Positions 27,192 through 34,518 of a DNA stretch of 64,000 bases are shown one piece after another. The notes under the pieces are model-generated. The model did not search any database and was not told the DNA's origin. It worked only from the letters and a program-made list of their open reading frames with translations. Every line of letters starts with the position of its first letter. The first letter of the stretch is position 1. The translations under genes and the position numbers were made by a program. Source of the stretch: Cytophagaceae bacterium (lineage in GTDB: Bacteria > Bacteroidota > Bacteroidia > Cytophagales > Cytophagaceae); NCBI GenBank assembly GCA_025455005.1, contig JALONH010000003.1:62001-126000 (forward strand), read 5' to 3'.

Positions 27192-28447
27192 ATAAATAAA
27201 TCCGGATACGAATCTTCTAATTGTTTCATGATTTTATTGGTAGCGCCGGAAGCAACCTCAATAGCATTTTGAAGTCGTATTTTTATAGAGGCTCTGGTTT
27301 CCGGTTGTTGAAGTAGTGCTCTTACTTTCATTTCCCACTCCTTAGCTGATTCTACAGAGAAAGCACAGCCTAACGATATCATCCATTGTGCTTCTTGAAA
27401 CTTTTTAATGTTAGGACCAAATACTATAGGTACACCGAAAACTGCCGGTTCCAATATATTATGTAATCCTTTCCCAAATGCTCCTCCTACATGAACGATA
27501 GTGGCATAATGATACAATGTAGACAGCATTCCCATTGTATCTACAATTAAAATAGAGGTTTCATGTAATGTAGAGTCATCTGTTAGTTCAGAATATTGTG
27601 CTGCAGAGAGTGGATAGATTTGTCGTTTTAGTCGGAGTATACTGTTGCTTCCTATATCATGCGGAACTAGAATACATTTAACACCGGTAGGTAACTGTTT
27701 AATAAAAGGAAGTAAGATACTTACATCTTCCGGCCAACAACTACCTACAACCAAAACACTTGTTGCTGTTGATACGAAATTATCGATTAAGGGTATAGAT
27801 AGTATATTTTTTTTATTTTCGAGTACTCGGTCAAATCGGGTGTCACCGGTCACATTTGAATTAGTATAGCCCAACGAGTGAAGCAGCTCTTGTGATTTAT
27901 AGTCTTGAAGAAAAAAATATTCAAATGAGTTTAACTTCTTTTTAAAAAACTGTCCATACCATTTAAAGAAAAGTTGATCTTTTCTGAATACTCCAGAAAG
28001 TAAATAAGTAGGAATGGAATTGTCTTGTAATACTTGTAATAAGTTTGGCCAGAATTCGTATTTGACAAAGAAAACAATATCGGGTTCTACTTTATTTACC
28101 CAATCCTGCATGATAGAAGAATAATCAGCAGGTAAATAAGCAATGTGTGTAGCTAACGCATAGTTTTTTCGATACTCATATCCACTGGGTGAATAGAAGG
28201 TCAAAAGAATTTCGATAGAAGGTTGTCTTTTTTTTAATGCTTCGATTAATGGACGAGCTTGTTCAAATTCACCAAGTGAAGCACAATGAAACCATAGTCT
28301 TTTAGAACTATTGTTTCGGTTTATGGGAAGGGATAAAGTATATTTTCTTCCTTGAATTATTTGCCGAGCTTTTGTCTTACCGAATGTGGCACCAATTGAT
28401 AAAATACATTCCCAAACCCATAATCCAATGTTGTATATTACTTTCAT
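27188..28447 (-). CDS. waaA: 3-deoxy-D-manno-octulosonic acid transferase WaaA
   Basis: GT30 Kdo transferase linking Kdo to lipid A precursor at the inner membrane, 419 aa. An N-terminal hydrophobic segment (IGLWVWECILSIG) acts as anchor. Diagnostic segments are WFHCASLGEFEQARPLIEALK (catalytic glutamate in GEFEQ) and YLPADYSSIMQDWV. The CMP-Kdo site segments are VVGSCWPEDVSILLPF and HVGGAFGKGLHNILEPAVFG. It implies a lipopolysaccharide-type outer membrane. Co-transcribed with rsgA. Confidence 0.94.
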   Translation of the reverse strand: MKVIYNIGLWVWECILSIGATFGKTKARQIIQGRKYTLSLPINRNNSSKRLWFHCASLGEFEQARPLIEALKKRQPSIEILLTFYSPSGYEYRKNYALATHIAYLPADYSSIMQDWVNKVEPDIVFFVKYEFWPNLLQVLQDNSIPTYLLSGVFRKDQLFFKWYGQFFKKKLNSFEYFFLQDYKSQELLHSLGYTNSNVTGDTRFDRVLENKKNILSIPLIDNFVSTATSVLVVGSCWPEDVSILLPFIKQLPTGVKCILVPHDIGSNSILRLKRQIYPLSAAQYSELTDDSTLHETSILIVDTMGMLSTLYHYATIVHVGGAFGKGLHNILEPAVFGVPIVFGPNIKKFQEAQWMISLGCAFSVESAKEWEMKVRALLQQPETRASIKIRLQNAIEVASGATNKIMKQLEDSYPDLFI

Positions 28448-28474
28448 TGCTGCAATTTACAAAGAATTTAGAGG

Positions 28475-28505
28475 TTTGATATAGAAATATTATATAGTAT
28501 TTTAG
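28475..28505 (+). promoter_or_regulatory. Candidate Bacteroidota promoter of the MFS gene
   Basis: TTTG at 28475-28478, a 19-bp spacer, then TATTTTAG at 28498-28505, which matches TAnnTTTG at all but one specified position. Transcription would begin about 10 bp before the ATG at 28522. Confidence 0.4.
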
Positions 28506-28521
28506 GAGTTTAATTATAGTT

Positions 28522-29775
28522 ATGAAGGACGAATCCAGTACTTTGAAAATAGTTAATGCAACTGTTATTGTTGCAGCACTCGGTTATTTTGTTGATGTAT
28601 ACGACTTAGTGCTATTTATGATTATAGGAGAAAAAAGTTTGTTGAGTATCGGATTCGGTGGTGTAGAGGCAAAGCAAATTTTTTATCAATTATTAGATGT
28701 GCAAATGGTCGGCATGCTTATCGGAGGTATAGTATGGGGTATAATAGGTGATAAACGAGGGCGATTAAGTGTTTTATTTGGTTCAATCATTATGTACTCA
28801 TTAGCTAATGTAGCCAATGGTCTACTGGATTTTTTTCATAGTGGAGCAGATAACACTACTATTACTTGGTATTATATTCTTCGCTTTATAGCTGGTTTTG
28901 GATTAGCCGGGGAACTTGGTGCCGGCATTACATTGGTAAGTGAAATTATGAAAAAAGAAGATAGGGGAATAGGTACTATGATTGTAGCTTCTGTTGGGGT
29001 AACAGGAGCTGTGATGGCTGGTATTATTGGCAAACATTTAGGGTGGCAATGGGCCTATATAATAGGAGGACTTTTAGGATTGTCGTTATTGTTATTGCGC
29101 ATAGGTGTTTTTGAATCCGGAATGTTTGAAAAGAGCAAAAACACTTCTGTAACACATGGGAACTTTTTTACTTTATTTAAAAATAAATCTATCGCGATAC
29201 GTTATATCTATTGTATTACTATAGGATTACCGGTATGGTTTATAATAGGTATTTTAATTAACCGAGCACCTGATTTTGCGCTTTATCTTGGATCAACAGC
29301 AAAAATTGAAAGAGAATATAATATCATGTTTTGTTACGCTGGTCTAGTATTCGGTGATATATGCAGTGGTGCGCTATCTCAATGGTTAAAAAGCAGGAAA
29401 AAGGTTTTATATCTATTTTATTTAATGAGTATAGCTACGATTTTGGTCTACTTAAATATAAGTAATGGTTCTGCTACTTATTTTTATTCAATCATTTTTA
29501 CCTTAGGATTTTCCGTAGGCTTCTGGGCTATATTTGTTACCGTTGCTTCAGAACAATTTGGAACCAACATAAGAGCAACAGCGGCCACAACAGTACCTAA
29601 TTTTGTTCGTGGGTCTTTAGTATTGATAGGGTTACTATTTGGTTATTGTATGCAAACCACACAATCTATTATCCATGCCGCAGCTATTGTTACATGTATT
29701 CTCTTTGTTCTTTCCTTTTGGGCAGCATATCGATTACCGGAAACATTCGGAAAAGAATTAGATTATGTAGAATAA
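28522..29775 (+). CDS. Major facilitator superfamily transporter
   Basis: 417-aa polytopic protein with about 12 transmembrane helices. The MFS loop 2-3 signature is visible as GIIGDKRGRLSVLFGS near residue 76. A second signature-like FAGFGLAGELGAGITLVSEIMKKEDRG resembles the metabolite/H+ symporter subfamily (organic acid or sugar-phosphate type). The substrate is not deducible. It stands alone between divergent waaA and convergent peroxiredoxin. A hairpin follows at its stop codon. Confidence 0.85.
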   Translation: MKDESSTLKIVNATVIVAALGYFVDVYDLVLFMIIGEKSLLSIGFGGVEAKQIFYQLLDVQMVGMLIGGIVWGIIGDKRGRLSVLFGSIIMYSLANVANGLLDFFHSGADNTTITWYYILRFIAGFGLAGELGAGITLVSEIMKKEDRGIGTMIVASVGVTGAVMAGIIGKHLGWQWAYIIGGLLGLSLLLLRIGVFESGMFEKSKNTSVTHGNFFTLFKNKSIAIRYIYCITIGLPVWFIIGILINRAPDFALYLGSTAKIEREYNIMFCYAGLVFGDICSGALSQWLKSRKKVLYLFYLMSIATILVYLNISNGSATYFYSIIFTLGFSVGFWAIFVTVASEQFGTNIRATAATTVPNFVRGSLVLIGLLFGYCMQTTQSIIHAAAIVTCILFVLSFWAAYRLPETFGKELDYVE

Positions 29776-29815
29776 AAAACGGTCTGACTTATTTTATTGG
29801 TAAGACAGACCGTTT
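29776..29815. terminator. Hairpin terminator between MFS gene and peroxiredoxin
   Basis: The stem AAACGGTCTG / CAGACCGTTT has an inner CTTA/TAAG extension. On the minus strand it is followed by a run of T, so it terminates the peroxiredoxin transcript best. It lies immediately after the MFS stop and may serve both. Confidence 0.7.
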
Positions 29816-29832
29816 AGATGAATTTGAATAAA

Positions 29833-30462
29833 TTACTTTGTAGCTAAATATTCAGATACACCTTCAATTGTAGCTTTCATTGCTTTTTTTCCTTCTCCCC
29901 AGTTCGCAGGACATACTTCACCATGTTGTTCTACATGTTGTAATGCTTCTACCATTCGTAAAGTTTCATCAATATTTCTTCCTAATGGGAAGTCATTAAT
30001 CGTTTCATGACGAACGATACCTTGCTTATCTATCAAGAAGGTACCTCTATAAGCAATTGGCGCTCCTACAAAAGCGGCATTCCCATCTTCGTCATAATCA
30101 TAGTAACCACCTAATACTCCATAGTTTTGAGCAATAGTTTTAGCAGTGTCAGCAACAAGAGGATACGTAACGCCTTCGATTCCACCTTTGTTTTTTGCTA
30201 AGGACAACCAAGCAAAATGAGAGTTTTCTGTATCCGTAGAACAGCCAACTACAACTGTATCTTTCGCTTCAAAATCTTTCAATTTCTCTTGAAAAGCTAA
30301 AATTTCAGTTGGACAAACAAATGTAAAGTCCTTAGGATAAAAGTAAAATACGACATATTTCTTCCCTAAATATTGTGATAGAGAAAAATCTTCTACGATT
30401 TGATTTCCTTTTACTACTGCCGGTGCTGTAAAACCGGGCGCTTTTTTTCCTACTAATGACAT
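29833..30462 (-). CDS. Typical 2-Cys peroxiredoxin (AhpC/Prx1 family)
   Basis: 209-aa peroxiredoxin reducing hydrogen peroxide and organic peroxides. Peroxidatic C50 lies in FYPKDFTFVCPTEILAF and resolving C184 in GEVCPANWGEGKKAM. An intact C-terminal YLATK tail, which can form the YF-type lock, is present only in part. The start at 30462 gives MSLVGKKAPGF, the standard N-terminus; an upstream in-frame ATG would add 29 residues of non-family sequence. It is a single-gene unit between two terminators. The reductant is probably thioredoxin, as no ahpF is nearby. Confidence 0.94.
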   Translation of the reverse strand: MSLVGKKAPGFTAPAVVKGNQIVEDFSLSQYLGKKYVVFYFYPKDFTFVCPTEILAFQEKLKDFEAKDTVVVGCSTDTENSHFAWLSLAKNKGGIEGVTYPLVADTAKTIAQNYGVLGGYYDYDEDGNAAFVGAPIAYRGTFLIDKQGIVRHETINDFPLGRNIDETLRMVEALQHVEQHGEVCPANWGEGKKAMKATIEGVSEYLATK

Positions 30463-30534
30463 AGAATTTAGTGTTTTAATTAGTTGTATATTTAGTACAA
30501 ACAAAAAACAGTATTGTTTGTGTTCGCAAAATAC

Positions 30535-30563
30535 AATAAAAAAAGCCACAGCGAAACTGTGGC
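30535..30563 (-). terminator. Rho-independent terminator of the small 69-aa gene
   Basis: Read on the minus strand: GCCACAG-TTTCG-CTGTGGC followed by TTTTTT. It lies 27 bp beyond the stop of the 69-aa gene and upstream of the peroxiredoxin promoter region. Confidence 0.8.
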
Positions 30564-30589
30564 GAATAATCTGTTGAATTAATTCTATG

Positions 30590-30799
30590 TTAACGTGCTT
30601 CGTGTGTAAACCAATGTTGATGTATCGTTTTAGACACTTTAGTTGTAGTATTCTCTTGATCTGATAGGGTTGAAGCTGTCGTTCCTGTAACCTCTTTTTT
30701 ATGAGATATAAAGATAGAACCTAAGCTTAGAATCATAACTAAAAGGAGTATTTTAGCTATGAATTGTACATGATGAGTTTGAACAGTAGTTAAAAACAT
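30590..30799 (-). CDS. Small single-span membrane protein, unknown
   Basis: 69-aa open frame with one hydrophobic helix (FIAKILLLVMILSLGSIFI, residues about 13-31). It is followed by a polar tail rich in threonine and serine ending HQHWFTHEAR. No family is recognised. A strong terminator placed 27 bp after its stop on the same strand, with no other gene between, argues that this stretch is transcribed as its own unit. That supports a real small gene. Confidence 0.55.
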   Translation of the reverse strand: MFLTTVQTHHVQFIAKILLLVMILSLGSIFISHKKEVTGTTASTLSDQENTTTKVSKTIHQHWFTHEAR

Positions 30800-30886
30800 A
30801 ATCTTTTAAATGTTCGATTATATTGTTTTATACGCACAAGATAAAAAAAGGTAAGCCAAATATGGAATAAAATTATCCATAATTTG

Positions 30887-30900
30887 TACAATATATTGTA
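30887..30900. promoter_or_regulatory. Perfect 14-bp palindrome upstream of the phosphatase gene
   Basis: TACAATATATTGTA is a perfect palindrome in the divergent spacer between the 69-aa gene and the phosphatase, 50 bp before the latter's ATG. TATGGA-N9-TCCATA lies just upstream. These are candidate operators for an unknown regulator. Confidence 0.35.
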
Positions 30901-30949
30901 TGATTAATTATATATGATACATAATGTTATATTTTAAAGTAAAAGAGAT

Positions 30950-31426
30950 ATGGTAAAAATTCTATTTGTTTGTTTAGGTAATATATGCCGATCTCCTATG
31001 GCGGAGGCAATTTTTAAGCATTTAGCTTATAATGAGGGACTTGATAGTAAGCTATATATTCAATCCGCCGGGACTGCAGGTTATCATATAGGTGATGCTC
31101 CGGATTATAGAACCATTCAAGTTTGTACAGAAAATGATATAGAGATTCATCATAAAGGGCAAAAATTACAAAAGGAAGATTTTCTGGAGTACGATTACAT
31201 CATCGGAATGGATGAAGATAATATCCAAGATATACTAGACAGGAGAGGAACTATTGCTGGAAAAGCAGAGATTTTAAAAATGAGGGCCTTTGATACTATA
31301 AATAAAGATGGAGATGTTCCGGATCCTTATTATGGTTCATTGATTCAATTCAATGAGGTTTACGTTATGTTGTCGCGATGTGCTCCAGCCTTATTAAACT
31401 ATATTCGAAATAAAAGTGGTGTATAA
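30950..31426 (+). CDS. Low-molecular-weight protein-tyrosine phosphatase
   Basis: 158-aa LMW-PTP. The catalytic loop CLGNICRS gives nucleophile C8 and R14 directly after the first strand (VKILFV). The general acid lies in the DVPDPYYGS motif near residue 123. Such enzymes dephosphorylate tyrosine kinases of exopolysaccharide export (Wzb type) or act on arsenate or small phosphoesters. No BY-kinase is nearby, so the substrate stays open. It precedes the fructosamine-kinase-like gene on the same strand. Confidence 0.93.
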   Translation: MVKILFVCLGNICRSPMAEAIFKHLAYNEGLDSKLYIQSAGTAGYHIGDAPDYRTIQVCTENDIEIHHKGQKLQKEDFLEYDYIIGMDEDNIQDILDRRGTIAGKAEILKMRAFDTINKDGDVPDPYYGSLIQFNEVYVMLSRCAPALLNYIRNKSGV

Positions 31427-31454
31427 TTTTTTTATAAAGTACCAAAATTCACGT

Positions 31455-31462
31455 TAATTTTG
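31455..31462 (+). promoter_or_regulatory. Candidate -7 element, possible leaderless start for the kinase gene
   Basis: TAATTTTG matches TAnnTTTG and ends four bases before the ATG at 31467. If used, the transcript would start at or within a few bases of the start codon. No clear -33 TTG is present. Confidence 0.4.
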
Positions 31463-31466
31463 ACCT

Positions 31467-32333
31467 ATGAATAAAGAAGTCCTACTCTCCATACTTTGGC
31501 AAGTCACGGAAAAAGAAGTAACTATTTTTGACGCCCGTCCTATAGGTGGTGGAAATGTAAGTCGTTCTTATGCCGTAAAAACCAATGAAGGGAATTTCTT
31601 CATTAAAACGAATCGAGTTCAGTTAGTCGATATGTTTGATAAAGAAGTTCAAAATTTGGACCTGTTACGGCATTATATACCGGATAGCATTCCGGATGTA
31701 TTGGGCTATGGAACCATTGAACAGATGAGTTTTATCGTTTTAAAATTAGTCGAAGCGGGCAAACGCATAGGGGCTTTTTGGGAAGATTTTGGTAGGACCT
31801 TGGCATCCTTACACCAAGTTCATCATACTCATTTCGGATTGCACTATGATAATTACATTGGTTCATTATATCAATCGAACACTTTACATACAGATTGGAT
31901 AACTTTTTTTATTGAACATCGCATTTGGCCTCAAGCTCACAAAGCAGAACAGTTGTTGGGTACAGATATGTTGTCTCAATTTGAAAAATTGTGTCAACGA
32001 TTACCGGAATTACTTACACAAGGGAAACCTACATTACTTCATGGTGATTTGTGGAGTGGTAATTTTACTATGAATCAAATGGGTAAAGTATGCTTAGTAG
32101 ATCCATCTTCTTATTACGGGAATCGTGAAATTGAGCTTGCGTTTACAAAATTATTTGGAGGTTTCGATGATGCCTTTTATTCCGCTTATCAAGAAATAGT
32201 ACCGGTAGACAAAGGGTTCTTTGATACTCGTATGGATATTTATAATTTATATCCTTTATTAGTTCACGTTAATTTGTTTGGAGGTTGGTATATATCCTCT
32301 GTTCGAGAAACGTTAAAAAAATTAGTCAAGTAG
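31467..32333 (+). CDS. Fructosamine kinase family protein
   Basis: 288-aa protein of the fructosamine-3-kinase/aminoglycoside phosphotransferase fold. The N-lobe shows GGGNVSRSYAVKTNEGNFFIKTN. The catalytic Brenner motif is LLHGDLWSGNF, with the metal-binding VDPSSYYGNREIELAF following. The signature WxxFFIEHRIWPQ is typical of the family. It phosphorylates fructosamines or ribulosamines on glycated proteins or free amines, a repair or salvage role. Its 3' end overlaps the opposing 101-aa frame by 12 bases. Confidence 0.92.
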   Translation: MNKEVLLSILWQVTEKEVTIFDARPIGGGNVSRSYAVKTNEGNFFIKTNRVQLVDMFDKEVQNLDLLRHYIPDSIPDVLGYGTIEQMSFIVLKLVEAGKRIGAFWEDFGRTLASLHQVHHTHFGLHYDNYIGSLYQSNTLHTDWITFFIEHRIWPQAHKAEQLLGTDMLSQFEKLCQRLPELLTQGKPTLLHGDLWSGNFTMNQMGKVCLVDPSSYYGNREIELAFTKLFGGFDDAFYSAYQEIVPVDKGFFDTRMDIYNLYPLLVHVNLFGGWYISSVRETLKKLVK

Positions 32334-32627
32334 ATTATTTGATTGAAATCGTTTTCTCCACTCTATTTTTTGTTGAATCGATTCGATGATTAGCTTGGTT
32401 AATTCAGCCGCTATACTTTCAGTAGAATGGGTTGGTCCAAAACAATTCCGTACTTTTTTCTCGGATATATCGAGTTGGTATAAGGCTTGTACAATAGTTT
32501 CAAATTGATCTGTTAGTCGTCGTTCGATTTCCAATCGAATGTTTTTTTCAATAAAAAAAATATCCCGAGAAAATATCTCGGGATTTAATGGTATGCTCAG
32601 ATCAAATAAGTAAATCGTATTAGGCAT
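32322..32627 (-). CDS. Doubtful 101-aa hypothetical gene containing a terminator
   Basis: A 101-aa frame following DUF5606 on the same strand with an eight-base overlap. The protein would be helical and charged (NIRLEIERRLTDQFETIVQALYQLDISEKKVRNC) with no recognised family. A good minus-strand terminator lies inside its first 25 codons, exactly where DUF5606 should end. So the frame is either spurious, read only by readthrough, or controlled by attenuation. No later ATG is available. Confidence 0.4.
   Translation of the reverse strand: MPNTIYLFDLSIPLNPEIFSRDIFFIEKNIRLEIERRLTDQFETIVQALYQLDISEKKVRNCFGPTHSTESIAAELTKLIIESIQQKIEWRKRFQSNNLLD
32551..32584 (-). terminator. Rho-independent terminator downstream of DUF5606
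   Basis: On the minus strand the perfect 9-bp stem ATCCCGAGA-N5-TCTCGGGAT is followed by ATTTTTTTT. It begins 36 bp after the DUF5606 stop and lies within the overlapping 101-aa frame. Confidence 0.8.
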
Positions 32628-33177
32628 CTTTTTTCGTAGCCTTTTTGGCAGCTTTTTTAGCTACCGGTTTGGCGGAATCTTCTTCGGAAGACGCAATCGA
32701 TTCAGAAGCTTTTGCCGCTTTCTTTTTAGCAGTAGCTTTTTCTACTTCTTTTTCAACTGTTTCTACTACTTCGGTTTCTTTAGGAATAAAGATAGTACTA
32801 TCGTAAGCGTTTAAGAGTATATACCAACTAACCAGTTTTTTTATATCGGAAGCATAAACCCTTTCTTGATCAAAAGAAGGCAATACCGAAACTAAAAAGT
32901 TTTTTAATTCTTCCGGAGTAGATTTTGCTTGCACAGGTAATGCATCAGAAAACTTTTTCTTAATTGCTTGAAAAACGAGTTCTAAAGCCACAGAACCCTC
33001 TGCATCTGTCGTGTAAATCGATATTTCATTAAGAATCGAAACCTTTTCACTAGAGCCGGCAACCAAACGTTTAGGCTGATTTTCGATGGTTTCTAAGATA
33101 ACACCTGTTTTTGTTGGTTTTACTATTTTAAATAAACCGCCTCTTCCGGAAACGGCAGCAACTTCTTTTAATTCCAT
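32620..33177 (-). CDS. DUF5606 family protein with lysine/alanine-rich tail
   Basis: 185-aa cytoplasmic protein. Residues 1-135 match the Bacteroidota DUF5606 pattern (MELKEVAAVSGRGGLFKIVKPTKTGVILET). Residues about 140-185 are a low-complexity tail (VEKATAKKKAAKASES, then KPVAKKAAKKATKKDA) resembling histone-H1-like or HU-extension tails that bind nucleic acid. The function of the family is unknown; the tail suggests nucleic-acid contact, which is inference. It lies 22 bp after the TonB-domain gene on the same strand and is followed by a terminator. Confidence 0.85.
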   Translation of the reverse strand: MELKEVAAVSGRGGLFKIVKPTKTGVILETIENQPKRLVAGSSEKVSILNEISIYTTDAEGSVALELVFQAIKKKFSDALPVQAKSTPEELKNFLVSVLPSFDQERVYASDIKKLVSWYILLNAYDSTIFIPKETEVVETVEKEVEKATAKKKAAKASESIASSEEDSAKPVAKKAAKKATKKDA

Positions 33178-33199
33178 TGAGTTTTTTAAATACTAAGTT

Positions 33200-33559
33200 T
33201 TATAATTTGAAAATAATAGGAACTGAATTCTGAGATTTAAAACCGGGTGCTTTAAATTTTAACAATTTTACTACACGTGCAGCTTCTTCTCCACAACCCC
33301 CACCAATATTTTTAACAACGGTATGTCCGGAAGTGGTACCATCTTCATTTAGACTAAATGAAATGATACATTCACCTTGAAGACGGTTGCGTTTTGCCAT
33401 TGGAGGATAGATGACTTGACTATTGATAAAGGTATACATGGCAGCTTGCCCTCCCTCGTAATATTGACAAACCGGAACAGTCTTAGCCGGAGGCGTTGTC
33501 TGTGATGTTCCCAATAAGAACACTATGCTTAAACAAATTAAAACAACGATTTTTTTCAT
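33200..33559 (-). CDS. Secreted TonB C-terminal domain protein
   Basis: 119-aa protein with a signal peptide (MKKIVVLICLSIVFLLGTSQT). The rest is nearly all a TonB C-terminal-type domain (YPPMAKRNRLQGECIISFSLNEDGTTSGHTVVKNIGGGCGEEAARVVKLLKFKAPG). It lacks the proline-rich spacer needed to span the periplasm from the inner membrane, so it is unlikely to be a classical energy transducer. Stand-alone secreted TonB domains are common in Bacteroidota and of unclear role. Same strand as engB and DUF5606. Confidence 0.8.
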   Translation of the reverse strand: MKKIVVLICLSIVFLLGTSQTTPPAKTVPVCQYYEGGQAAMYTFINSQVIYPPMAKRNRLQGECIISFSLNEDGTTSGHTVVKNIGGGCGEEAARVVKLLKFKAPGFKSQNSVPIIFKL

Positions 33560-33601
33560 ACAGGTTTCAAGTTTAAGGGTACAAGTATACTAATTTAAAT
33601 T

Positions 33602-34213
33602 CTATTTTCCTCTTTTACCGCCGGGGGCAGTTTGAGCATTGACGTGGCGTATATAGGTTAATATTTCTTCTCTACCGGCTTTATTTTCAGCAGAACTAAG
33701 AAATATACCGGGTAATTCTTCCCATGACTCGCTCAACGTTCTTTTCCAATTTTCAAGAATAATGCCTGATTTTCCTTGGCCTAATTTATCGGTTTTAGTC
33801 AAAACGATAGAAAAAGGAATTTGGTTAGTCCCCAGCCATTCAATTTCTTCTAAATCAATTCGCATAGGGTCGTGTCTCCCGTCAACTAATAAAAATACAT
33901 TGACCAAAGAATTTCTATAAAGCATATAATCATGAACCATTCCGCGCCATTTTTCCCTTTCCTTCTTACTTGTTTTCGCATAGCCATAACCGGGCAAATC
34001 AACTAAAATCCAAGATTTATCAATTTCAAATAGATTGATACTTTGAGTTTTGCCGGGATTCGAGGAGGTCAACGCTAAGCCATTGCGTTGGGTTAACATA
34101 TTAATTAAGGATGATTTTCCAACATTTGACCTACCCACAAAGGCATACTCCGGTAATGTTGTATCCGGACAGTCTTCCACTTTACTATAACTCTTTAAAT
34201 ACCTTGCTTCCAT
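33602..34213 (-). CDS. engB: Ribosome biogenesis GTPase EngB (YihA/YsxC)
   Basis: 203-aa GTPase needed for large-subunit assembly. G1 is FVGRSNVGKSSLIN, G2 lies around SSNPGKTQSINLFE, G3 is LVDLPGYGYAKTSKKEREKW and G4 is VLTKTDKL, with SSAENKAGREEI as G5. The length and order are standard. It is the first gene of a leftward unit with the TonB-domain and DUF5606 genes and is divergent from the PorE-like gene across 305 bp. Confidence 0.95.
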   Translation of the reverse strand: MEARYLKSYSKVEDCPDTTLPEYAFVGRSNVGKSSLINMLTQRNGLALTSSNPGKTQSINLFEIDKSWILVDLPGYGYAKTSKKEREKWRGMVHDYMLYRNSLVNVFLLVDGRHDPMRIDLEEIEWLGTNQIPFSIVLTKTDKLGQGKSGIILENWKRTLSESWEELPGIFLSSAENKAGREEILTYIRHVNAQTAPGGKRGK

Positions 34214-34518
34214 TTCAAATGTTATTCTTTACACATCCATGTTGATTAGTTACGACCTAAACGGTTTTAGTTTCTGAATGAATCTGCTTTAAGTAGCATC
34301 CATAGACTTGTATATAAATACATCACCTTAGGTTTTACCTGTACTATTTGATATACCATTACAAAGGTAGAAGGTTATAATCGGATACCCTTACTTTTAT
34401 GAATTATATTAGTATTTTCACAACTTAAATTGTATTTTTCAAGTATAACTAATAGTTTTATAGAAACAACAGTGGTAACATATGTTGTAATTTTAAGTTT
34501 TAAACCTTATATCTGCTT
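34214..34518. other. 305-bp divergent intergenic region
   Basis: AT-rich spacer between engB (leftward) and the first PorE-like gene (rightward). It must contain both promoters. I see no open frame, tRNA, strong hairpin or exact TAnnTTTG box with a partner. It is the longest gap without a gene in the window. Confidence 0.6.

Noticed and set aside
30463-30549. Longer N-terminus for the peroxiredoxin
   Set aside because: The additional 29 residues do not match the family and lie in the promoter region.
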